A DNA stretch of 64,000 nucleotides from Spirochaetales bacterium. GTDB lineage: Bacteria; Spirochaetota; Spirochaetia; SZUA-6; JAFGRV01. Below are positions 56,246 to 64,000 of the stretch, piece after piece. Under the pieces are notes generated by a model. It saw only the letters and a list, made by a program, of their open reading frames with translations. It did no database searches and was not told the origin of the DNA. A program made the translations under genes and the position numbers. Every line of letters begins with the position of its first letter. Within the stretch, counting starts at the first letter, position 1. The stretch is from the NCBI GenBank assembly GCA_016935735.1, contig JAFGQK010000057.1, forward strand, positions 23,623 through 87,622. Reading direction: 5' to 3'.

Positions 56246-56407
56246 AATTTTACTCTCCTTTTATAGTATTTGTTTAATATCTCCATTATGTCCCCGGATT
56301 AAGCTGTTATATAAAAGTCATTTAAACGCACTATTTGAACTTGCCCGGGGTATAATAATGGAAAATTAATCTGCAGTAAGACTGCGGATAATTATTTATT
56401 TGCATAT

Positions 56408-57682
56408 TTAAATCTTCTTAATCACAATGGAAGTATTCATACCACCAAAACCAAAGGAATTGCTCATTCCAATATTAATTTCAACAGTTTCGGCCACAGA
56501 ACCGGCAAACCGGCATACCTCATCGACAGGGTTATCAAGATTAATATTGGGATGAACAAAATTATTCTGTAGTTGTATTATAGTTGCTATCAACTCGACA
56601 ACTCCTGCTGAATAAAGACAATGCCCGGTTAATCCTTTTGTTGAATTGATTATTAATGTTGATAAATTATTTTTAAAAACCTCTTTTATCGAATCAATCT
56701 CTGTATTATCTCCTATAGGGGAGGATGTACCATGAGTATTTAAATAATCAATATCGCCCGGCTTTAACTGACATTTCTTTAATGCAGTTGCCATAGCCCG
56801 GACTTCTCCCTCCTGTCTCGGGTCTGCCATGCGATTACCATCAAGGACTATAGCGCCGCCTAATAGTTCTGCATTTATATCTGTCTTTCTTTTTTCCACC
56901 GATCCGGATGACTCCAATATTATACAGCCGCTGGCCTGGCCGTAAATAAAACCTTCGTGTTCCTCATCAAAAGGCCGGCATGCTTTTCGTGGATTGTTTT
57001 TAAATTTTTTTCCACCCATAGCTCCTGAATTCTTAAATCCCTGTAAATCCATCGGAGAAAGATCGGCCAGACAACCGACAACCATACATATATCCATATC
57101 CCCTTGTTCAATAAGTTGATATCCCTTTACCAGACCGACATTCCCGCTTGCAGAAGCCCCTCCGGTTGTAAATCCTTCACCATGTATTTGAAATATTTCA
57201 CTTAGAATCCCCATAATATTTGTATCCAGATATTCGATGGCATACCGGGGAGTGAGATATTCAGGCCCTTTGATAAATTTATCATATAATTGAAATTGAT
57301 AATTATTACTCAGATTCTGGCCTGCAATAATTATCCCTGTTCTTTCCGGACTTACTGGATTATTAAATAAATCGGCGTTATTCCATGCTTCTGATGCAGC
57401 AATTACCCCTGCTATTACAGGAAGAGGGGAACGTCCGGCATAGCGTAAAATATTTGTACTGCAGGAAACCGGTAGCCAGGTATATTTATCAAGGAGAGTA
57501 TTCAGACTAAAATCTTTTATTGTTGCTCCTATAACAGCAGAATCCATTGAAATTTCAGGGCCGGGTAGATAGCCAAAATTCGTATTCCCATGTTTCAAGG
57601 ATTGACTGAAATCATTAACATTGAATCCGATTGAGCTTACTATGCCCATCCCGGTAACCAGAACTCTACTTTTCATGGGCAA
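56408..57682 (-). CDS. Stand-alone KS with Ser at the active-site position (decarboxylase-type KS of HMGS cassettes, PksF-like)
   Basis: 424 aa FabF fold. TTGGASASGNVG replaces the usual TxCAxG motif, so Cys becomes Ser. THGTSSPIGD and GLTGHCLYSAG retain both His. Confidence 0.85.
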   Translation of the reverse strand: MPMKSRVLVTGMGIVSSIGFNVNDFSQSLKHGNTNFGYLPGPEISMDSAVIGATIKDFSLNTLLDKYTWLPVSCSTNILRYAGRSPLPVIAGVIAASEAWNNADLFNNPVSPERTGIIIAGQNLSNNYQFQLYDKFIKGPEYLTPRYAIEYLDTNIMGILSEIFQIHGEGFTTGGASASGNVGLVKGYQLIEQGDMDICMVVGCLADLSPMDLQGFKNSGAMGGKKFKNNPRKACRPFDEEHEGFIYGQASGCIILESSGSVEKRKTDINAELLGGAIVLDGNRMADPRQEGEVRAMATALKKCQLKPGDIDYLNTHGTSSPIGDNTEIDSIKEVFKNNLSTLIINSTKGLTGHCLYSAGVVELIATIIQLQNNFVHPNINLDNPVDEVCRFAGSVAETVEINIGMSNSFGFGGMNTSIVIKKI

Positions 57683-57905
57683 TAAACTCCGATAGAGCCC
57701 CTATATTTTTAAATTTCACTATTTTTGTCAGGGGAATTTTCAGGTTTAGATCCTCTAAGGTCTTGAGGATAATTTCTGAACGATCAATAGAATTGGCTCC
57801 CAGATCTTTAAGTTCTTTGTCAGGGGTTATAACATCCTGTGTTATATGGGGAAGAACCGTGATTATATTTTTTTGAATTACCCTAAATATTTCATCTTTA
57901 CACAT
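57666..57905 (-). CDS. Stand-alone acyl carrier protein (donor ACP of the HMGS cassette); overlaps the KS start by 17 nt
   Basis: 79 aa, LKDLGANSIDRSEIILKTLEDL phosphopantetheine site; upstream AGGAG. Adjacent to the Ser-KS, in the same operon as HMGS. Confidence 0.9.
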   Translation of the reverse strand: MCKDEIFRVIQKNIITVLPHITQDVITPDKELKDLGANSIDRSEIILKTLEDLNLKIPLTKIVKFKNIGALSEFIAHEK

Positions 57906-58005
57906 TATAAATATCTCCTATTTAATTCCAGGATAAGTAATAATTGTAACAATCAACTCGCCTGGTATTATTATTTTCTATCATATAACGAAGGCTTAAG
58001 CCTAC

Positions 58006-58052
58006 AACCTGGTTAACAGGCTATCCAGGTTATGCTGGTCTAATTAACCTGG
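58006..58052 (-). promoter_or_regulatory. Mutually exclusive hairpins in the nusG-ACP intergenic leader
   Basis: Minus strand: CCAGGTTA-N12-TAACCTGG-N12-CCAGGTT. The middle segment can pair with either flank (8 bp or 7 bp). Confidence 0.55.
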
Positions 58053-58070
58053 CAGCCACCATAAGATATT

Positions 58071-58598
58071 TCAGTTAGTGTTAATATATTGTTTTTGTAT
58101 TACTTCAATCCCTAAATTTATTCTCATTTTTCTTTTAAACAGGAATATCTCCACTTTTGCTTTACTCTTTTTTTGATCGATCCATAAAATATTGCCTTGA
58201 AGAATCTTCAGAGGGCCTGCTGTGATTTCAATCCTTTCTCCGACTTTAATCCCCCGGGATAATTGAAAAGTTCCGTTTTCATTTGCAGACCTTAAAAGCA
58301 GTTCTATTTCCTCTTTATAAACCTTACAGGGTTTGTTGTTTATAGATATTGGAGAGATAAATTCTTTGGAAAGATATAAATTGGCTATTTTACAGGCCTC
58401 TTTTATGGATTGATAAACAAAAATATAACCGGAAAATAAAGGTCCGAATTTCTTTACTTTCTTGTTTTGTCTGGAGTGAATTATTTCTCTTTTAAAAATA
58501 GTCATCTGTATTGGAGGTGAAGCATATTTTTCTATTTTTTCTTTTATAAACTGCTCTTTTCCTGTTGTGACTTGAAGTACATACCAATCGCTAAACAA
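58071..58598 (-). CDS. NusG paralogue (LoaP/UpxY-like specialised antiterminator); start codon TTG
   Basis: 175 aa. SDWYVLQVTTGKEQFIKEKI (NGN domain), KKFGPLFSGYIFVYQ, C-terminal KOW-like GIKVGERIEITAGPLKILQGNILWIDQKKSKAKVEIFLF. First gene of the co-directional PKS operon; RBS AGGAG 10 nt upstream of TTG. Confidence 0.88.
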   Translation of the reverse strand: MFSDWYVLQVTTGKEQFIKEKIEKYASPPIQMTIFKREIIHSRQNKKVKKFGPLFSGYIFVYQSIKEACKIANLYLSKEFISPISINNKPCKVYKEEIELLLRSANENGTFQLSRGIKVGERIEITAGPLKILQGNILWIDQKKSKAKVEIFLFKRKMRINLGIEVIQKQYINTN

Positions 58599-58695
58599 AG
58601 TGTAGTTTCTCCTTTTTTAGAGTAAATTTCTCCCCTTCTACCTGCAAAATTTTTTCTTCTACAGGTTTTTTTTTCAATATCCCATCGCTAAGCCA

Positions 58696-58741
58696 CCGGA
58701 AAAGACCTATAAAGCTGTTTTTCCCGGATCGATAGGGTCTT
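58696..58741 (-). promoter_or_regulatory. Candidate structured 5' leader RNA (H-type pseudoknot-like) upstream of the nusG paralogue
   Basis: Minus strand: AAGACCCTAT...ATAGGTCTT stem (one bulged C); its loop carries CCGGGAAAA, which can pair with the TTTTCCGG overlapping and following the stem. Confidence 0.45.
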
Positions 58742-58868
58742 TGTCACGCAAATCTCAGGCTGACTACCCTATTGTTTCGAAAAAAATAAATACTACCGTA
58801 TGGAAATCCTTATCTAAAGTCTATAATTTTTTTTTGAAACGATACTACTTAACTTACGTGCAAAAGAT

Positions 58869-58896
58869 ATTATAACACAGGTATTCAAAAAATCAA
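58869..58896 (-). promoter_or_regulatory. Candidate sigma70-type promoter for the nusG-PKS operon: -35 TTGATT, 16-nt spacer, -10 TATAAT
   Basis: Minus strand reads TTGATT-TTTTGAATACCTGTGT-TATAAT about 270 nt upstream of the TTG start of the NusG paralogue. Confidence 0.6.
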
Positions 58897-59223
58897 GAAA
58901 AAAAAATAAAAAAATGATTTTTTTCTTGTTCTTATTGCTTCTTTCTTATATTTTATATAAAATAAGAGGGGGATATTAGTACCCTGGTTCTAATTCCTTA
59001 TATTATAAAGAATTACAACATAACATATATGATTCTATAAAAAAGAGTTTACCTGTATTAAGGAATAATGGTGAAAATACACATTATTGCAGCATGGGAA
59101 GGAATGCTTGAACCTGTTCTTAACTGTTCTCCACTCCATTTCAGGCATATAATGATAATTATGTAATTTATAAACTCCACTTATAATATTGCATAAAATC
59201 GATTTTTATGATACTATTACACC

Positions 59224-60393
59224 ATGATTACACGGGCACTTGGTGACTATATTCAAACCCTTGGGAAATTATATCCTGTTTTAACCGTAACAGGACCGAG
59301 GCAGTCCGGGAAAACTACACTCTGCAAGTATTGCTTTAAGGATTTACCGTATCTGAATCTGGAAAATCCGGAAAACAGGAATTATGCGCTGGAAGATCCC
59401 CGGGGATTTCTTGGTGAAATACCGGATGGCGCTGTTCTTGATGAGATACAGCGGACACCTGATTTACCATCCTATATCCAGTCTATCGTGGATGACGAAA
59501 GGTTTAGGGGTATTTTTGTGCTTACCGGAAGTCATAATTTTTCCGTCCGCAATACCATAAACCAGTCCCTGGCCGGCCGTACCGCAGTATTAGCCCTTCT
59601 TCCATTCAGTATCAAGGAACTGGACAGGACAAATATAACCATGGAACCGGAAATGCATGTATATACTGGTCAATATCCGAGGATTCATGACAAGAACATA
59701 GAACCTTCCCGATTCTATTCCGATTATGTCAGTACATACCTGGAAAGGGATATCAGATCTATCAGCCTTGTCAGGGATTTGACGGCCTTTAATACGTTTC
59801 TGCAGTTATGCGCCGGGAGGACAGGGCAGCTTTTAAACATAAACTCCCTGGCAGATGATGCTGGTATCGGCTTTGCAACAGCAAAAGAATGGCTGTCTTT
59901 GCTGGAGGCAAGTTATATTCTGTACAGGCTTCCTCCTTTTTTCCGTAACATCGGGAAACGGCTCATTAAATCCCCGAAACTGTATTTCTATGACTGCGGA
60001 TTGGCAGCTTTTCTCATCGGAATTTCCGATATATCCCAGGTAAAGAATCATCCATTAAAAGGCGCTTTGTTCGAAACCCTGGTGGTATCCGAATTCCTCA
60101 AATTCCAGTACAACCGGGGCCGGCGAAACGATTTGTTGTTTTACCGGGATTCAAATAATAATGAAGTCGATCTTTTGATTCCGGATGGTGCGGATCATGT
60201 GGCTGTTGAGATAAAGGCCGGGAAAACTCTGTCTTCTGATTATTTCAAGGGTCTGCGGAATATAAGGAAGATACTGCCGGATTGTAAAAAAACGATACTT
60301 GTGTATTCAGGGAATGAAAAAAGAAGACAATTCGGGACAGAGGCGGTAACGATTCATTCCATAGCAGAAGTTCTGGAAACAATGATAAGCTGA
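59224..60393 (+). CDS. AAA-family ATPase with C-terminal DUF4143-like nuclease-fold region
   Basis: 389 aa. Walker A TGPRQSGKTTL, Walker B GAVLDEIQRTPD, LTGSHNFSVRNTINQSLAGRTAVLALLPFS, C-terminal FYRDSNNNEVDLLIPDGADHVAVEIKAGK. Confidence 0.9.
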   Translation: MITRALGDYIQTLGKLYPVLTVTGPRQSGKTTLCKYCFKDLPYLNLENPENRNYALEDPRGFLGEIPDGAVLDEIQRTPDLPSYIQSIVDDERFRGIFVLTGSHNFSVRNTINQSLAGRTAVLALLPFSIKELDRTNITMEPEMHVYTGQYPRIHDKNIEPSRFYSDYVSTYLERDIRSISLVRDLTAFNTFLQLCAGRTGQLLNINSLADDAGIGFATAKEWLSLLEASYILYRLPPFFRNIGKRLIKSPKLYFYDCGLAAFLIGISDISQVKNHPLKGALFETLVVSEFLKFQYNRGRRNDLLFYRDSNNNEVDLLIPDGADHVAVEIKAGKTLSSDYFKGLRNIRKILPDCKKTILVYSGNEKRRQFGTEAVTIHSIAEVLETMIS

Positions 60394-60554
60394 TTAATGA
60401 TAAAAATTATATTTTAGCCTGGTAATAATTGAATACGTTTATCATATAGAATAAATACTTTTATTAAAAATGTATTCAAAGGAGGCACTTTTACCTGGAA
60501 ATTGTGATATATTGAGGATATAGATAATGTTGTTTTCAATATGGATGGTGATGC

Positions 60555-61400
60555 ATGAGTATAGAGATCTATTATTTTTCCGGCACAGGAAACTCGCTTT
60601 TTGTTGCAAAGGAAATTTCTTCCAGGTTGGAGGATTCAAAACTGATACCGATAGTTCAGAGCCTGAAGAAAAGCCAAATAAAAACATCCTCGGATATCGT
60701 GGGTTTTATATTCCCTAATTTCTGTTTGACACTTCCGATACCCATGCGGATGTTTTTAGACAGGGCTGATCTTGGTTCTTCAAAATATCTTTTTGCAGTA
60801 TGTACGCGGGGCGGTACGGAATCCGAGGCTTTTGAATATATAGATAAATTATTGAAAAAGCAGAATAAAAAATTAAATGCGAAAATTAATGTAACGATGC
60901 CCTGGAACCATCCCCTTGGAAAGGAAAACTTGACTTCCGAATCGAATATAAAACGGCTTGATGATCTTGTATCTGCCATGTATAAAAAGTTGGATATTTT
61001 TGTGAACTATATAAAAGGAGGAGAAGACTATTCAATGCCTGATACAGACGCTGATTATAAGATTCCTGACTGGGCAAAACTATTTCTTATATCAAAAACA
61101 TTCAATTACGAATCTCACCGGTTTATGTATCAGAATTTTATTAAATATTACAGTGATTCAAAATGTAAAGGCTGCGGGATATGCGAGAAAGTCTGTTTAT
61201 CGGGAAGGATTCACATAATTGACGGGAAGCCTCATTGGAGTAAAAATCCCGGATGTTTCGGCTGTTTTACATGTATAAATTATTGTCCTCAAAAAGCAAT
61301 ACAGATAAAATCGAAGTTTCCTGTCATTTCCAGTACATATAAAACCGGAAGATATCATCATCCGGACATTGGTGCAGCGGATATAGCAGCTCAAAAATGA
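60555..61400 (+). CDS. EFR1-type flavodoxin plus 2[4Fe-4S] ferredoxin protein
   Basis: 281 aa. IEIYYFSGTGNSLFVAKEI (flavodoxin phosphate loop) and CKGCGICEKVC...CFGCFTCINYCP. Confidence 0.9.
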   Translation: MSIEIYYFSGTGNSLFVAKEISSRLEDSKLIPIVQSLKKSQIKTSSDIVGFIFPNFCLTLPIPMRMFLDRADLGSSKYLFAVCTRGGTESEAFEYIDKLLKKQNKKLNAKINVTMPWNHPLGKENLTSESNIKRLDDLVSAMYKKLDIFVNYIKGGEDYSMPDTDADYKIPDWAKLFLISKTFNYESHRFMYQNFIKYYSDSKCKGCGICEKVCLSGRIHIIDGKPHWSKNPGCFGCFTCINYCPQKAIQIKSKFPVISSTYKTGRYHHPDIGAADIAAQK

Positions 61401-61521
61401 CTTTTATTGATGAAAGATAAGAAATTGCAGTGTGCAAAATATACCTTAACATTCGTGTGGCACTTTTGTCACCATGGTGTCACAATCTTGTTCTGGAAGA
61501 AAGATCCTGGTCTCTTCTGAC

Positions 61522-63915
61522 TTACTGGACCCTGTCCCGTAAGGAGCAGATTACTATGGTTCCCCGCTTTTCCCTTCGTTTTATTTCTATTTTTGCATCG
61601 ATAATATTTGCCCTGTATTTCATTGTACGTAATCCTATTCCTTTATTCTGCTTAAAATCTTCAGGCAGACCCTGCCCGTCATCACTCACACTTAGAAGTA
61701 TTTTATCATTTTTCTTTTGAAGTTGTATGTATATATTGTCCGGTTTGGCGTGTTTTATTGCATTATTTACTGCTTCCTGTACAATCCTGTACAGGTGTAC
61801 AGCTACCATATTATTACTGATAGTCACACCATCATTTGCACTGAAATGACATGGTATTTTAAACTGATATTCGATTTTAATTGCAAGATCCTGGAGTGCA
61901 ACCACGAGCCCTTCTTCTTCCAGCTCCACAGGCAACAGACCCCTTGCTAAATTCTTTGTTGTTGCAATTGACTGATTGATGAGTTTCAGTATTTCCTCTG
62001 CATCATTTGCTTCTTCCATGGATTTTGCCTTGAGTTTGTTTTTAAGTACATTACACATAAAAGCGATCCCTGTTAAATACTGGCACAAACCGTCATGGAG
62101 ATCCTGTCCGATCCGCTCCTGCTCTTTTCTACTTACCTCTGTAATCTCTTTTTCCAGCCGCTTTCTTTTCTTGACAAGTTTTGCACCTTTTAAGGCACTT
62201 GAAAGCTGGCTTGCAAGGGTTTCATACACAGTCCCTGAAATGGGTCCAACCTCAAAAAGAACAAATCCCAGTTGTTCATTTTTAAAATAAAGGGGCATGA
62301 CAATAAAAGCAAATCTCCCTTCTTTTCTGCTTATACAACCCGGAACCAGTTGATTTGCAGAAAAAAAGGGATTCTTTGCAATAAAATCCACCTTGTTTTT
62401 TTCATTATAGGCAATAACGAGTCGTGCATTCCGCTTTCTTTTTTTTCTGTCCTGATACAGTGAAAGGTAACAACTTTTTATACCGAGTTCCGGCAGATCT
62501 TTCACCAGCACCCTTTTAAGTCTTTTCATATTAAAATTGGTAATAAGTGCCTGATTTATTTTATGCAGTATGACAGACTGTTCTTCGGCATTAGCACGAT
62601 AATAAGCCTGAATTCTTTCAGCCACCTCTCCGACGAAGATAAGACTTTCTTTCCACAGTGCATCCACCCAGCCGGCATCGCTGCCATTTTCAAGAGTCTT
62701 CAGTACCCGGCTGAATAAAGCAGAGATAACAATGTACCATGAAAATGCATGGATCCCCATGTCTGATGCATGGGATATGAAATCTTCCAGAATATAAAGA
62801 AAATGAGCACTGATTTTTTCATTTTTAGCCTGAATTAATGCCTCAAGAAGCATTAATGCCCAATTTTTGAAATCCACCTTTTCTTTTACAAAAGAAAAAT
62901 TATTCTCCATTATCCTGACAATATCCCTTTCAATTTCCTCCTTTGCAGGACCGGATGCAATGTCTGGTACAGCAGCCGGTTTACGGGATAATGAGAGAAG
63001 ATTTTTCTCACTGCTGTGAAGGAAACAACCACAGGATCTGCGGATAATAAGTTTTGTCGGGAACAGGATTGATTCCGGGACTTTATTGCCCCTGAGTTTT
63101 GAAAGTAGAATGGCAGCGGCCTGTTTTCCCACCTCATACAGGGGTTGTCTTACGGTGGTGAGGGATGGAATAACACCAAATGCTTCCTTTATATCATCAA
63201 ATCCCACAACAGCAATATCCTGTGGTACTTTGATTCCTCTTTTTTGAAGAGTTTTCATAGCATAGATTGCCATATAATCATTTGCACCCATAAGTGCATT
63301 AAAATTTACTTTTCTTTCATCAAGAAGAAGCGAGACTGCTTTTGTCCCGGTACCACGGATAAAATCCCCCGGGGCTACCAGTCTGGGATCATACCCTATA
63401 CCGTATTCTTCAAGAATTTCTTTGTACACCTTGAATCTTAACTCTGCTTCCGGATTACATTCCGGCCCGCGTATAAACGCAATCCTTACAAATCCGTGAT
63501 CTTCAATAAGATGGGTAAACATTTCCTGCATACCTTTTATATTATCTACCACAAGACTTGGAAATCCCTGTAATGTCACCCCCACACTGACAATAGGCAT
63601 GGATACATATCGCAGGAAAAACTTTTTTAAATATTCCATCCCCACATGGTTACCGAGCGACCCTGAAATGGTTACCAGACCATCCAGGTTATTTATATTA
63701 GCCAGGTTATAGACAACATTTCTCTGTGTATTGTAACTGTAAGGGGATTTTAATGCACCACCAACAAAACATATAAGATTGGCATCATGAGTTTGAACCC
63801 CATCCACCAATCCTGACCAGATCCTTAATCCATAGCTTTCATAGATATTATCCAGGAGAAGCCCTATGGTTAATCGTGATTTGTTTCCTGTCTTTTGATG
63901 AACCCTGGATAACAT
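61522..63915 (-). CDS. Hybrid sensor: LacI/periplasmic-binding-protein-like ligand domain fused to HisKA_3-type histidine kinase
   Basis: 797 aa. N-terminal LTIGLLLDNIYESYGLRIWSGLVDGV...IAVVGFDDIKEAFGVIPSLTTVRQPLYEVGKQAA (LacI C-terminal domain, no HTH). C-terminal RKEQERIGQDLHDGLCQYLTGIAF (H-box), IVQEAVNNAIKHAK (N-box), VSDDGQGLP...GIGLRTMKYRA. Confidence 0.9.
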   Translation of the reverse strand: MLSRVHQKTGNKSRLTIGLLLDNIYESYGLRIWSGLVDGVQTHDANLICFVGGALKSPYSYNTQRNVVYNLANINNLDGLVTISGSLGNHVGMEYLKKFFLRYVSMPIVSVGVTLQGFPSLVVDNIKGMQEMFTHLIEDHGFVRIAFIRGPECNPEAELRFKVYKEILEEYGIGYDPRLVAPGDFIRGTGTKAVSLLLDERKVNFNALMGANDYMAIYAMKTLQKRGIKVPQDIAVVGFDDIKEAFGVIPSLTTVRQPLYEVGKQAAAILLSKLRGNKVPESILFPTKLIIRRSCGCFLHSSEKNLLSLSRKPAAVPDIASGPAKEEIERDIVRIMENNFSFVKEKVDFKNWALMLLEALIQAKNEKISAHFLYILEDFISHASDMGIHAFSWYIVISALFSRVLKTLENGSDAGWVDALWKESLIFVGEVAERIQAYYRANAEEQSVILHKINQALITNFNMKRLKRVLVKDLPELGIKSCYLSLYQDRKKRKRNARLVIAYNEKNKVDFIAKNPFFSANQLVPGCISRKEGRFAFIVMPLYFKNEQLGFVLFEVGPISGTVYETLASQLSSALKGAKLVKKRKRLEKEITEVSRKEQERIGQDLHDGLCQYLTGIAFMCNVLKNKLKAKSMEEANDAEEILKLINQSIATTKNLARGLLPVELEEEGLVVALQDLAIKIEYQFKIPCHFSANDGVTISNNMVAVHLYRIVQEAVNNAIKHAKPDNIYIQLQKKNDKILLSVSDDGQGLPEDFKQNKGIGLRTMKYRANIIDAKIEIKRREKRGTIVICSLRDRVQ

Positions 63916-64000
63916 TTTTTATCTCTTATAGATATTATTTTAAAAGTAAAGGCTTATATATGCAATACATATATATACATATATCTTGACACTGGTATGG

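Noticed and set aside
58681-58790. Leader region considered as a c-di-GMP-I (GEMM) riboswitch because of agccaccgg and cacgcaaa on the plus strand
   Set aside because: The motifs occur in the wrong order relative to the GEMM consensus and lack the GCAAACC/GAAA helix; kept only as an unassigned structured leader.
58894-58928. caagaaaaaaa...tttttttcttg hairpin considered as a bidirectional terminator
   Set aside because: Stem is almost all A/T and overlaps the predicted -35 region; low-complexity pairing is weak evidence.
63986-64000. TTGACA at the right edge as a promoter -35
   Set aside because: No -10 can be assessed before the window ends.

Overview
The window is dominated by one minus-strand biosynthetic locus running from about 58.6 kb down past the left edge (about 58 kb, all genes co-directional). 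It looks like a trans-AT polyketide synthase (PKS) cluster. Transcription order: NusG/LoaP-like antiterminator, stand-alone ACP, Ser-for-Cys (decarboxylase-type) KS, predicted secreted alpha/beta hydrolase, HMG-CoA-synthase-like enzyme, FAAL-like AMP ligase, then three giant PKS ORFs: 7036 aa, 8364 aa, and a third truncated by the window edge that starts at 5415 and is missing from the supplied ORF track. I count 14 KS domains and no integrated AT. The first PKS begins FkbM-FkbH-ACP, suggesting a glycerate-derived, possibly O-methylated starter. The right flank (59.2-64 kb) holds an AAA/DUF4143 ATPase, an EFR1-like flavodoxin-ferredoxin protein and a LacI-type sensor fused to a histidine kinase. 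The most unusual signal is a dispersed 42-nt palindromic repeat inserted in frame at least seven times in the PKS genes, including one tandem pair, plus more degenerate copies, one of them intergenic. It is read in more than one frame. At two sites it makes a KS loop and a KR loop exactly 14 aa longer than sibling domains, which resembles Rickettsia palindromic elements in behaviour. Other points of interest are a TATAAT promoter with a structured 5' leader before the LoaP-like gene, and mutually exclusive hairpins between that gene and the rest of the operon. All calls come from reading motifs; no database search was run.
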